DNA of 64,000 bases, taken from positions 20,935,695-20,999,694 of the forward strand of contig NC_088311.1 in assembly GCF_910592395.1 (NCBI RefSeq), written 5' to 3'. The position numbers and the translations under genes were made by a program. This stretch comes from Lineus longissimus (Eukaryota > Nemertea > Pilidiophora > Heteronemertea > Lineidae). Below the pieces are notes generated by a model, which made no database searches, had not been told where the DNA came from, and was given only the letters and a program-made list of their open reading frames with translations. Below, piece after piece: positions 25,547 to 37,700 of the stretch. The number at the start of each line of letters is the position of its first letter. The stretch's first letter is position 1.

Positions 25547-27261
25547 GGGATCTGACACGGACACTACTATTGATCTCATTATATGAATACCATTTAATTA
25601 CAAAAAAGTGAAAACAGATCATATCATATTCCTTGGGATAAATTAAAATAAGAGTGCGGGAACAAGGTTTTTTAGCAGGAGGAAAGCGAGAACATTTTGT
25701 GCCGTCGTATTCCGATTTGGCTGGTTAGTGGTGAAATCTGCTTTTAATTTTGCAAATTAACATATTCGTTTTTCGAGTTCTAACGTTGTCTGAATTAAAG
25801 ATGCTTTCCCAATGCTTGACTGGTCTGGCAATTAAAGAGACATTGCCAGGAAAACGTGACGTCATTTTGGTCATTCTTCTTACCGCACGCCCTCTCTCTC
25901 CGTAAAAGTTCCTGACATGGTGTGAAGTGGGAGGGCGCACAATGGGAACCACACTGCCGCGATGTTAATAGTTTCTATTTATAGAATTCAGCGGCAGTGT
26001 AGATTTCATGTTCAGGCCGAAGATTGGCCTAAAACGTGGACGAAAAGAGTGCATTATCGAGTGTTGGAGAGGTCACGTGATTGGACGAGAAACCTGAACA
26101 AAGTTTTCGTGCTTTTAGCTGTCAACATCAATGGCTATAATATACTCCTACGGAATAGTAGAACTAATAGAACTAATTTCCGAAGTTTCCAATAGTTTGA
26201 ACACAAATCAAAACATCGCCCATCAGCTGGACTCAGATCTGCATAAATTACGATAAATAATGATGTCGTCGCTTCAATTTCGCAAAGAAAGTTGACTCCA
26301 TTCGAAGGTTGTTTTGACCAAATTCTGTTGAACTCATCGTTATGAGGGCATTTGAACACATTCTCGTTGATCTTTTCTATAAACGTGTGAAGTTTCGTAC
26401 CAAAATACGTTTCCGTAAAGGCTTAAAAAAGAAAATTTGTCACTTACAAAATCATCGCTCCGGTAGAAATAAAAAGGTCACCGCCATTTTCTTGATGATA
26501 GTACTCCAGGTAACCGGCGGGAAATTTAAAGCGGGGTCATCCGGGGTCAAACAACAGTTTTGCTCACTACCGCCAACTGGTGATATAAATCCACACTAAT
26601 CTATTTTATATCAAAACTTCTGTATCATGAAGACCTTTTCAACTTTATTTCGAGCTTTTATCTGCTGGAATAGAGCGTCAAAAAATTGTTTTTTCATTTA
26701 CGCATTTTGCCCCCTGGGGAGCTGAATTTAAGTCGAATCGCCCAAATTTTTTTCCGTAAGCAACATTTTCTGCGGTGTTTATAAGCAAGACTAGATTTGA
26801 AGTGCCTCGGTTGTATGATTACAAAATGCCCAACTTTGCCTACAGATGGATGGATGGATGGAAGGATGGCAGGATGGGTGGAAGGACGGACACCAATCGA
26901 ATAGCTATTTGACTAGCTCCGCTGACTTTGTCAGCTGAGCTAAAAACTATATGTTGGGATGCGGAAGACACATTCAACTTGCCCTTGACCGCGCTCCAGA
27001 CTCTCGTCAAGATATATGACCGAACGTTTCAACGGTAGCATTCACCGACTCCACATGCTGTCTAGCCTCTCACAATTGTAACCATGGTTACGACGTAATC
27101 ATCCCATCAGTGTATCAAACTATTAGGACTTTTATGCGAACGTATTGATTGCTCATTAGAACATGGCCCAGTCCCCTAAATGTGTCTAGTCACCCGAGGA
27201 CCACCAATTTCACACCCTTAGTCCTCTCTCTCTCTCTCTACAATATCCTTTTTACTTAAGC

Positions 27262-27421
27262 AGAGCTATACCCTATACTAGACTATACGCGAACAATAGT
27301 TTCATGGTCATGCACCCTTTGTGAAGCCATTGTTCGCGTATAGTGTAGTATACCGTATACCTCTATGGGGAATGACCATGAAACTATTGTTCGCGTATAG
27401 TATAGTATCGGGTATAGCTCT
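27262..27421. repeat. Inverted repeat with internal third copy
   Basis: Arms at 27262-27311 and 27372-27421 are near-perfect reverse complements (agagctatacc...catggtcat). Inside, 27330-27370 carries a further partial copy of the right arm (ttgttcgcgtatagtgtag), so the structure looks like a fold-back element that partly duplicated itself. Confidence 0.7.
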
Positions 27422-27485
27422 ATGGAATGGGTGCCTTACGAACAGTATTCGCGGGGACCGAAATACGCCTGCCGACTTGCCGGCC

Positions 27486-27776
27486 GTAAAGGTCAATCCT
27501 AAAATACATGTATCCTTGGATCAGCGCCGGTATATAGATCGGCTTGGAAATTCGGCCACAAGCCCCAAAATTCGCCTCGCCAGTTCTCCCCTTCGTCATA
27601 TCAACGCATACAAATATTCAGATGATATCTTTTTAGATATAATAGCCCTTTGCATTGCTTCGCTTTCAGGAAAAGGCCTACATACATTGCACGAATACGA
27701 ATAACCATTAGCAGATCGTATCACCAAGCCTATGCAGAATGCTCTCTCCTCAATGCGCAGACCAACAGCAGTTGCA
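27486..27776 (+). repeat. 291-bp direct repeat, copy 1
   Basis: It matches 28145-28435 base for base except for about three substitutions that I could see (for example ggtatatagatc/ggtatatggatc and agatcgtat/agatcatat). There are no indels, so the duplication is recent. The copies are separated by 368 bp. They could be a segmental duplication or the terminal repeats of a small element; no polymerase lies between them. Confidence 0.85.
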
Positions 27777-28144
27777 CTTAGAGCGAGTCACATAGGGTAG
27801 CATGCGTGCGGTATTCGGTCTTTTGGCTCCGATCAGATGGGTGCGGCAGCACTTTAAGATGAGACCTCTGTTGGGGGAGTACCACAGGACATTTAAAAAC
27901 CTCATGGATCATCCAGATGTTAATTAAAAGAATCATTTAGTTGATTAGTAATAAAACATGTAATGAAGGCCTGTACTTAGAAATTGCAATAAAATGAGTA
28001 AAAATGAGTACTGTTGTTTCTAACTTATCCTGTAGTATGCAATAAATCGTTTAATAATTGTGATAGATAACATTAAAATGCACTGGTCACTTCTGAACAG
28101 GGTGGTATACGCTGCACGAAAATCGAACGCGCACGATGCCCACT

Positions 28145-28435
28145 GTAAAGGTCAATCCTAAAATACATGTATCCTTGGATCAGCGCCGGTATATGGATCG
28201 GCTTGGAAATTCGGCCACAAGCCCCAAAATTCGCCTCGCCAGTTCTCCCCTTCGTCATATCAACGCATACAAATATTCAGATGATATCTTTTTAGATATA
28301 ATAGCCCTTTGCATTGCTTCGCTTTCAGGAAAAGGCCTACATACATTGCACGAATACGAATAACCATTAGCAGATCATATCACCAAGCCTACGCAGAATG
28401 CTCTCTCCTCAATGCGCAGACCAACAGCAGTTGCA
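28145..28435 (+). repeat. 291-bp direct repeat, copy 2
   Basis: Second copy of the 27486-27776 sequence, beginning gtaaaggtcaatcct and ending caacagcagttgca. Both copies show the same short open frame, which is repeat-derived and not evidence of a gene. Confidence 0.85.
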
Positions 28436-28673
28436 TCTATTAAATACTTATGTACAACCCAGACGAGAATATCTTCCAGGTAGACAACTACGCCTTGCTA
28501 CTATTCGAGAAATCGAACTTACCTTAATGTTGTTGATCTAGCTGCTTCGTGCACCGACAACGCCCCAGAGAATGTTATTCGTTCGTATAGGCCCGACTGA
28601 CTGGCCTAGATATTTCCGGCTCGCAAATTGATGAGTAGCCGCTTGAGATCAATTCAAAGGATTCATGTATATA

Positions 28674-28850
28674 CAGTGAACCTCTTTATTAAGGTCACCC
28701 TCGGGACAGACAAGTGCTGTCCTTAATAGAGAGGTGTCCTGATATAAGATAGGTCAATTTGAGTGGAAACAACCAATTTGAGACCATAACTAGTGTCCTT
28801 AATGGAGAGGGTGTCCTTTAGAGATGTGTCTGCTAAGGGAGGTTCCACTG
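28674..28850. mobile_element. pogo/Tigger-type MITE, TA-flanked (family C, copy 3)
   Basis: It starts cagtgaacctc and ends gaggttccactg, is flanked by TA on both sides and is 177 bp, almost the same size as the 18187 copy. It contains the same inner blocks such as gtccttaatagagagg. Confidence 0.8.
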
Positions 28851-31800
28851 TACTCTAATTTCACCCATCTAAGACCGTTTCTTGATAAACAAGCGCAAGC
28901 CAAGTCCTAGGATGTTGCCCCTGTCGTTCGATGTCATTCAACGCGTCACTCACATTGAGTTCGATACTGGTTAAGTAACCCCAAGTTGTCTGGGTGATGC
29001 GGGTCATCGCGTCGTGCCTGGTCTGTAGAAAACTTACCTTACTTCCGTATTTTAGCGTTCGAACAGACGATTGCAAAAAACCTGCCTATTTCAAAATTCC
29101 GTTCGTCACGGCTGCAAACGATCTCGAATTCAATAGCTGCAAAAGATATAAATCATCTCCTTTATGCGCGCCCTGATTTAAAGGTGCAGTCCCCCCTTTA
29201 ACTTAATGTAACAGGACATAATACATATACATGTACTGACATTGTACAAAAAACATCCTGTATGCTAGTATGTATTTGTACGAACATGTTGCGAGTAAGT
29301 ATGTAAGGTCTTAATGACAAATTTGCAAAACATGTTGCATTTTGGTCAAATTAATGTAACCACCTCGCTGTATTAGCTGGTATGAAATAAACGGTCTTAA
29401 AAATTGAAATTACTGGTTTACTTCACCTTTAAATGACCTCATGTATAATCATGGGATTTCCTTCTAATTATCGAAAAACATCCACATGAACTTACTGCGA
29501 AACCCGTGATAGTCATGCACGATGGCTGTGACTATAGTCTGCCATTCATGGCAATGTGATGTCTGATACGAAAATAGATTTTCATTTTTAAGTTGAAAAT
29601 GGAATTTGCATTATTCAATTGTCCTGCGGGAAGCTGACAGGGACAGATCGACAAACAACACGAGAGGGTTTGTCCATGGCGTAATCCTAATAGGGTGAGG
29701 GACAAGGCCCTATCACTGCGTCCGGAGTGTATCTTCGACCCGCAAAACGAAGCGCGACTACTCAAATAATATTGAGGCCAGTCTAATTTTCAGAGAAGCA
29801 TTCCCCTTAAGTCATCCTGGCCTGAGATACAGGTTTTTGATACTCCTACCTCGTATACAAAATATCGAGAGGCGGAGTATATTGAAAATCACTGATTATG
29901 TCAGGATGCAGAGCTGAGTTCTGGGGCAAGTGTGTCGGGAGGATATGTTGTCAGAGACATATACATGTGGAGTTTCTCGTAGTTTTGAGGAGGAATGTTG
30001 TCAACATTTTAAGAGAAGCAATCGACACTATAGAGAGATGCATCAAAGCATGATTAGGCCGGCACGAGCCCTTCACCTTTACTGTAAAAGTAGGCCTACA
30101 TGTAAGACGTTGCGTGACGTTGGTCCCCGGGTTTTACTCGCGGCCGGTGCCCCCCCCCCCCCCTTCCTCTCAGGCCTTTTGAAAGCATGCATCCTCGAAT
30201 ACCAGAGTCAGTGGTATGCTCCTCCCCCGCACACGTTACCGGTTCGAAGCTCGGTCATTGGTGCCGAGACGAGTGTTGCGCTGAAGTTCAGGATGTTTGA
30301 AAAGGGGTTGTGCAGTGGTCATTGCGCGCATACCCCTGTACACATCTGCACACCGGTCTAGACTCCATTTCGTCCTCCTGATACCGTATCTACCGACGGC
30401 GAAATTACATCAATAAAGCAGCGGTTAGTTTTAATTTAACACACGAGCTGGCAGCACTGTAGGACTTATATTCAGTAAAACCGTGTGTTTGCACAAGCCA
30501 GAGCGATGAAACTTGGCATAATATTAGAGTTTGTTTTTGGATTGTCCATTTACACATCAGCATCTCCTGAAATTCGCTTTCAGTTGAGGCATGATAGGAC
30601 ATTTATAATGACACATAAAATCACTGACCTGAATTCATAATACAATGAAGCTGTTCTTCAACCTTACTATCTATTGCAAAAATGCTGGCGATATTGATAA
30701 TCTTACTTTAAAGACGCATTAGAAATTTAATTTTCTCATTCTTTCGTTCCGTCTATAACTAGCTCGGTTCGCCTGATGAATTAAACGTTATTTGCTTTGA
30801 ATTTTGTGACTTTTAGAAGTATACTTGCATTGTACATATTCAATCAATCCATGCAATCAAACTTGACAAACTTGACAAAGCTAAGAACCTATGCACACAA
30901 GGATTTAACATTTTAATGAGTACATACTGGGTCTGATTGATCCATCAATTTTACATGTATCGCGGCGCAGTTCACGACAAATTAGAGAGGTTCCGATTTT
31001 GAACGCGGTGGGGATTTTGACGACGGATACCACGTTATGGCGGCTTTTAGTACAATGAACATCACACCAAGGGACCATCGACAACGGGAAATGGAGATCG
31101 ATCCAAATAACTCTGATGAATATTTAATACGAAAATGTTTCATAAAATGGATTTTCGATACAACTGCTTTAGGGCCATGCCTACACGGAATCTCGGCATG
31201 TGGGCTATTTTATTGACACACTTCAATTCACTGTTTCCCTCTGCTCAGATTCTGATATCGAGTATTCTACCCCCGCAGTAATTCACTAATCAGTGAACGA
31301 ATATTTTTAGGAGGCCTACTCGTAGTTAAACACCGGTATCCAAAGCCCTTGACTGAACACTCCTAGAAAAACACTTTCAACGATTTTCCAGTTACAGCAA
31401 GTATAAATTGTTGATTACAACCGTTTCATTATTCCACAGGAGCAGGTTGCTTAAACGCTACTAATTAATGAAATTTACTATCGGATAGTTAAGCTGACGC
31501 TGGCGTTTGTCTCAAACTCCGATTGAGTTTTGAGCAACTTGGCGCGGTTGTTTAAAACAGATTTTGTCACTAACGTTGGAGATACTGACCACTTTAGGCT
31601 CCATGGTATAATAGTTCAGCATCGATATCGAACCATTTCCAATGTGCATAGGCATTCATTGCAACTCGATTCATTGGAACTAACTGCAATTTGTTGAGTC
31701 GCAAAGAAAATATTGTTCGGTGTGCAGCCTGCATAATTTCTAGACGACTGCATATCAAGCAAAGTCACCCGCCGTGCTCGTCCGTACGCATCATGCGTGT

Positions 31801-33002
31801 CTTCCGTGTCACCGTGTACAACGAAGTAATAACTATTGAACCTCGCGGCTTTGATATTATAGAATCCTGATAATTTAATCAATTAGATTGATTAATGACT
31901 TGAAAAAAATCGTTAGCGTTCCATTGCTTCCATGATACGAAATCGCGTGGCGTAAAGTCAGTTGAGATAATACAAAGGTAAACGCCTGGGAAATTCACAA
32001 ATTTATACGAGTTATGGCGTTTTGTTGGTGTATGTTCCATTTTCTAAAATTTGATTTTAAAGACTTCTGCAAGGGTCTATTAAGAATGTGCGCCGTCCGA
32101 CCAGAACTGCATGCATGGGTTTGTTCGTCAATGATGAGGTAATAAACGGGTTTTGTCTCCTGCCTTCATGAAGCTCCGGCAGCCTCATCCTCGAATCTCG
32201 ATTTTTCAATTTTGTCACTGAAGTCTTTCATTTTACATGTGTAGTGCTTACATGTAGTGCATACTATTATGGTAAAACGAAGCAATCAGACCAACTCACT
32301 TAGGAGATTACTAACATAAAATACTAATAGGCCCTATCCATTGTTTCCAAGGGAGATTGAATGTCAATTAATGCACTCATGCGTTCTGGTTCGAGTGGAT
32401 ATGACTGCATAGGGATGCTATTGCAAAATATTGACATAATCAGGACCTTAGATTGTTGGGACTCATGTGCATGATTCCGCTGTTCGTTTCGCACTGTGGT
32501 TGCCGCGGCGGCAAAACGCTACGCGGCTCCAGTGATTATTCGGTAATTTTATTATGCCGTCTTTTGGTAGACTCCTATGCAGTCCATTTCGCCATCCTGA
32601 TCGTCTTTCCTGGCGACAGGACAAGGCCGATCCACTGCGTCCGCAGTGTATCTTTTGGTGATATACTTCCGCTTCTCACTACATCGTAGTAACGGGTAAT
32701 TTTGATTACCAAATTACCACTGGAGCCTGGCGGAGTTTGGCTTCGCCGCGACCGGTGCAGGAATGCTCTATATAGTGGAACCAGATCTTGTTTAGTATAC
32801 TCTTAAATTCACTGAACGATGAACATACATCCGTACAGTTATAAAGTAGGCAAATCATAGAAAATAATAATAACAACCAGGCTGAAAAATATTTCTTTTA
32901 AATATCATTTAATGTCATTTCAACTTCAACAATTAAGGCAAGATAATTCATTTCAGGGGTACCAAGTGCCTAAATGGCATATCCGGTATGAAACACGTAT
33001 TG

Positions 33003-33114
33003 CGAAATCGGTTAGGAGACGTCACGACTTTTTTATGGTTGCGCCAGTGTTATGAAATGCTTCTTTGAGGTGAAAACGCTTTAATTACGTACCGACTGCT
33101 CCTAACCGATTTCG
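33003..33114. repeat. 16-bp perfect inverted repeat with 80-bp spacer
   Basis: cgaaatcggttaggag at 33003 and its reverse complement at 33099 flank an 80-base spacer. It may be the remains of a short transposon. Confidence 0.5.
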
Positions 33115-33255
33115 TAGTAAGAAGTAGACCAACCACACTGACAACATAATTTCTCGGAGACAAAGGGTTGCCAGTAAAATGCGAACCGGGTACATCACAA
33201 TTTTCAATGAATAGATGCCCTGTGATTCTGCTGCTTACCAATTCATATTATTCTG

Positions 33256-33303
33256 GGCTGAACCAAACTTTATCATTAATACTGAACCAAACTTTATCAT
33301 TAA
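33256..33303 (+). repeat. Short tandem duplication, about 24-bp unit, two copies
   Basis: The unit aaccaaactttatcattaat plus four bases is repeated directly and without interruption. Confidence 0.6.
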
Positions 33304-33620
33304 TACATAAAAACAATAAAGGTACCGCTTGTCCTGCGCCCGAATTGGCACTTGCAGGATTAGTTTCATTCTTGCTGTAAGGTGTCGTATCCTGAATGAA
33401 TTTGTACCTAACTTGAAAGGTTTCTGCAAGTTTTATATTCTGCCTTGTCAATGGCAGTATCAATGTGTACAGAATATCATGGTACCTTTATATCACATGC
33501 TTTAACAGAGGCTTGGTCTAACTTCCAACTCAAGATAACTACCATGTTGGGCTTGCGGACATTTCATGTTATTACACCGACCTATATAAATAAAATCTAT
33601 ATAATTGTCACCACTTGATG

Positions 33621-34694
33621 CTAAGATGGTTGTTTTGAGTCGACTGGTGATTTATTAACGTCCCATAACTGTGAAATACAAGGTGTAATAACTGGAGTAG
33701 CGCTGGTCATACCATTCGCGACTTGCCAAGCGTACATCCTGTGGTTTGAGCGAACTGTCCCGGACTCCCTTCGAATACTGATGCGACCATTGCAGTGGTC
33801 GACCCTCGGGGAAAGTGTCTTGAAATCTAGACTAGATATAGATGTCTGGCTACCCTCGTGGTGGAGCGAGAAAGTCGTGGGAGAGGGTGTACCCTTTCCC
33901 GGCGGAGGCGGCGTTGCGGCTTGTCTGTACGGACTGTGATGTATCCTGGGAAGAGTCAACCAAGGCAATTCACTTATCAAACTGTTGGTGGTCTCTTGAA
34001 AGGCAGCGGTGGAGGGGATGCCAGGTTTAGAGTCCCTGAGACTAAGTTCTGTCCTAGACTTCGGGGTGGATGGTCTCACCCCTGATGTCTCTGGATTCGG
34101 ACTTTTCGTCCTCGGTTTCGAGGCATTTGGGACGCGGTCTTTGGCAGTTGGTTTCTTGGCACTAGAGACGCGCTCACGCTGCTTCAACATGGAACTTGTC
34201 GCCTGAGATGAAGATTTCTTTGTAGTCCTTTGTTTATCCCCATCTTTATGAGTTCTGCGCGTGCGCCGAGTTGAGTTCGTTTTCGCCGGAGTAGGGTTTG
34301 TTTTTATCACTGTCCCTGGTGTCCCGTACGACCGTTTCGGGCCGTATGATTTGTACCGTATCGGTTTGGCGAATGGATTGCTTAGGCCAGTTATTTGAGA
34401 CACAATGTCTGCACCCTTGGAACCAGATTTCCCAACCTCGTAGCTACCTATCATGGAGCCGAGGCTGATATTCTCAAATTCATCCTGCAACGTTTCAGGG
34501 TCACATTCCTCCAACTCTTCGGATAATGGAGAATCACCTCTCGGCGGAATCTCGCGAATTCGAACGAGATTCTCGTCGTCATAGAAACTCACTCGTTTCC
34601 TTGGTTTTATATGCAAACTGATCTTTGCCAACAAATCGTCATCCAAGATGAAGGCAGATGGAGACGGGCACTGGAGTATCGTGTCTTCATCCAT
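33621..34694 (-). CDS. Disordered basic protein with PP1-docking RVxF motif
   Basis: A long minus-strand open frame ends with TAG at 33621. I place the start at the ATG at 34694 (MDEDTILQ, context acaATGg), giving 357 residues. The frame stays open upstream to an acceptor (ccctttcag) at about 34759, so coding could instead continue from an earlier exon. Near the N-terminus is KPRKRVSFYDDENLVRI: KRVSF fits the RVxF motif that docks protein phosphatase 1, and the following hydrophobic/acidic run is typical of such sites. The middle is rich in Lys, Arg, Ser, Thr and Pro (for example PTPAKTNSTRRTRRTHK), consistent with a disordered nuclear or microtubule-associated protein. I cannot name a family. 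The length of the open frame and its biased but non-repetitive composition support a real exon. Confidence 0.7.
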   Translation of the reverse strand: MDEDTILQCPSPSAFILDDDLLAKISLHIKPRKRVSFYDDENLVRIREIPPRGDSPLSEELEECDPETLQDEFENISLGSMIGSYEVGKSGSKGADIVSQITGLSNPFAKPIRYKSYGPKRSYGTPGTVIKTNPTPAKTNSTRRTRRTHKDGDKQRTTKKSSSQATSSMLKQRERVSSAKKPTAKDRVPNASKPRTKSPNPETSGVRPSTPKSRTELSLRDSKPGIPSTAAFQETTNSLISELPWLTLPRIHHSPYRQAATPPPPGKGTPSPTTFSLHHEGSQTSISSLDFKTLSPRVDHCNGRISIRRESGTVRSNHRMYAWQVANGMTSATPVITPCISQLWDVNKSPVDSKQPS

Positions 34695-34758
34695 TGTGAC
34701 GTCAAAGACACTTGGCACAACGTTATTTGCGTTATCCAATTTAATAAGTTTAATCCAA

Positions 34759-37700
34759 CTGAAAGGGTTAGGGGACCCCTACTTTAAGTCCCCTTGTCGA
34801 ATCCATGTCGAAGGCCAGAGTTCGTAATAATCTCGTCATTCACAACAATATTTGGAAGACTTTCTGTAAACAGTTCTCCTTTTTTGAGATACGAAAGTTG
34901 GCCCGTTCCTGCAGGCCCTAGCTATTGCGTCCACATGTACGTTGTATACTTCCCCATTCTCGACAATCTCACCAATAACCAGGTCTCCTACACGAACTAT
35001 TAACGGGTGTCATATCAAAAAGTATTCCTCTCAACAATGGCATCACCCTATGGTATCCTCAGGTACAGTATTGATAAACTCGACGGTGAACACACAAAAA
35101 GAAAGGCCTACACGTCCTGATAATCCACAATTCTTTGTAAAACACCAAATGGTGTTCATAGCAAGCCAATTATTGAAGTCGCATGACAGGCGCTATAAAA
35201 AAGTGTCTTTGTTGACAACGCCAATGCAATGTATGTATTTGAGTACAAATATCCTTCACCACGATCGGGAAATCCTTTAGCTAATGTTCCCTGTTAACAA
35301 ACCAATAAAACGTATAAGCAGAAATCGATGGACTGGTTGTTAGGGACCGCTTATTGTTCTTTGGGTACTGCAGAATGACTAATTCATTAACAACCTGTTT
35401 GAGGGAGAGAAACGCGTTAAACATGTATGACGGAATTTGGTTAGAGCAGATAAGATATCATCAGCATCTGTGCTAGCAACCCTGAGACGGACACTCAAAC
35501 AGAAAAAAGAAACGTCCGCAGTTGATTTTCGTTTGAGTTCAGATTATGACACTATTTGGATATCCTTTCAATTCATTGGTTATATCGATAAATCAGTTTG
35601 GAATTAACTGTCGTGACCCACTCTTAAATCCTCTAGGACATTGACCCAAATGTAATTAATCCGCGATTGTCGCCAACAGTTTTCCTTAAAGAAGATAATC
35701 CGCTGTTATCCATTAGTCACCAGTCACAGAAACACATATTTCAAAAATCATTCACAAGAAATTTCCTTGGCGTGTGTCAATGCTAACATCACTTTTTCAG
35801 ACTTCGGGCAAGAAATCCACATTTGTGTCTCTTATAATTCAGCAATTTCCATTGCCATAGCGTAGATTTTGTCAAGCCCGAGTAAAACAGGCATAAATAT
35901 TGCTAAAGTAGTTGATATTTTACAAACATTTCTCCTTACTTTCATCCATTTATTTTTATTTCATTGGGTTTACATCTCCGAAGATCCCGGCCGAAGATAT
36001 GTCAACCCAAGGATGTCCTCTTTCGAACCTAAGACTTCTCCCGCGATATAACATGTGTTTTATTCGGCAACAAGCGCATCAAAATCCATACTCCAACACT
36101 GTTGGTGCCTTGAACAGGGAAGTTAATCAGCAGTTGGTCTCAATGGTAAGAGGCTCGTATATGCCGTGCGAGAGGACGTTATAAGTTACGACTGTCACTT
36201 AATCTTTTACATATCTCGAAATTTTAAAAAGTCAAAACATACGTTTGAATTCGTGTCTTGTCACTTGTCCAGTGTTCATGATATTGTTGGCAAGTAGGCC
36301 ACTCTTCTTTCTATGGACAGATAATGGGATGATTGTCACACCTATGAATAATTCGGCTATGCATTCTGATAGTGGTCGCTTAATCCATTGTCCTGAGTAT
36401 ATCACCAATAAATAAATTGCGTCGTCACGTCTTGTTCGCCAACACTGACTGAACCTCAACAGCACAATTTCGGTAGTTCCACTGTACCTTGTTCGTCTTC
36501 TGTGGCCACCTGTCAAAATATAATTAAATAATGATTAACGAGTGACATTGGTAAGGACACGTGTATGATCTTGCAAAGTCAAATTCAATTAAAAAATTTA
36601 AAAGAGTCTTGTGTTGGATTTATTGAAGGCCATTCCTGTGCTTACCCTTCGCAGACTATACCTTTCAAAAATATTAAAGTGGTCTTCTTTTCAATCGATA
36701 TAGCACTTCAGTGAAAATGCTAGTACGTTGAAAAAAGTTAGATGAAGACAAGTTGAAAAAGTGAAAAGAGACGAACAGGGACGTAAATATTTTGACATAG
36801 CCACATATCAGTACTTGCAATTATCAATCATACGTGAACAGCTGTCTATCACCATATCTCATCTTGGGTGTGACTATGTCCCTCACCACCGACGGGATGA
36901 TTGGACGGAAGAGACGGACAGGGTCTTACTTTCTCAAAGGTTGAGGGAGGAGGCCGGTCCAGTGCGTCCAGAGAGTAGGACGGAGAGGAGAGGAGGGAGA
37001 CGCTAAAAGGTGGCGTTAAAACATGATTTTGAAAAATATTGCCAGATCAGTGTCTGAAACAATACTGGATGGAGGGTACGCATGCTAACTATAAAAATCC
37101 CACGAACACCAAAACCAGCTCACCTCCATGTATTGCCTTTTTATGGCAATATTATTTTATGACTTGTTGAATAAAGTGTGTACTTACTTTAAACATCGAT
37201 GACCAAGTGTAAAAAAGCGAGACCATAGGCCCTCACCAAAATGTACAAATAGGTATGAGTCTCTAACACACAAGTCTTTATCCAAGGCCAATGAACACAC
37301 ATACATATTATTACAAACCATTGGAAAGGTGGTTTCAATACTTACCGCTTTAGGCTAACAGATTATAACTTATCCTCGTTGACACATGCCTTGTCCTATA
37401 TGAAATACCTCAACATGAGATTTAATGCGAAATTTAATCCGTCCTAGTTCGCATATTATAACTGGTCCAGTTTACAGTTCCTCAACAAAGTTGTGACTAT
37501 ATATTATATGATATTGTCCCAGGGCCTGTGGAACGCGTGTCCGCTGTCTTCAATCAAAGCTAAGATTACCACCTGACCATCCGTCGTTGTCAGCTAGCCA
37601 TGTCGTTTTGGCACATCCACGGCTGTCTGAGGACACCCGTTGCGCTAAACCGTCACAATCAAAGCTACGAGTGTGTGTATTACGGAACAACGGTTATGAT

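Larger units (their letters stand above)
24778..33620. other. Gene-poor interval: palindromes, duplications and short tandem repeats
   Basis: No supported gene on either strand. Contents: a 38-bp palindrome (25509), an iterated ggat tract (about 26848-26890), a ct tract (about 27222-27239), a complex inverted repeat (27262-27421), a 291-bp duplication, a MITE (28674), and sequences resembling the cactgcgtccggagtg dispersed motif near 29716 and 32630. Scattered short open frames show no splice support, codon pattern or familiar motif. Confidence 0.4.

Noticed and set aside
27321-28363. Two open frames sharing an identical 70-residue end
   Set aside because: The identity is due to the 291-bp direct duplication. 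No support for translation.
29930-30361. Plus-strand open frame of 143 residues
   Set aside because: It contains a poly-C run and a mixed composition, has no splice sites that fit and no motif I know. Probably chance.
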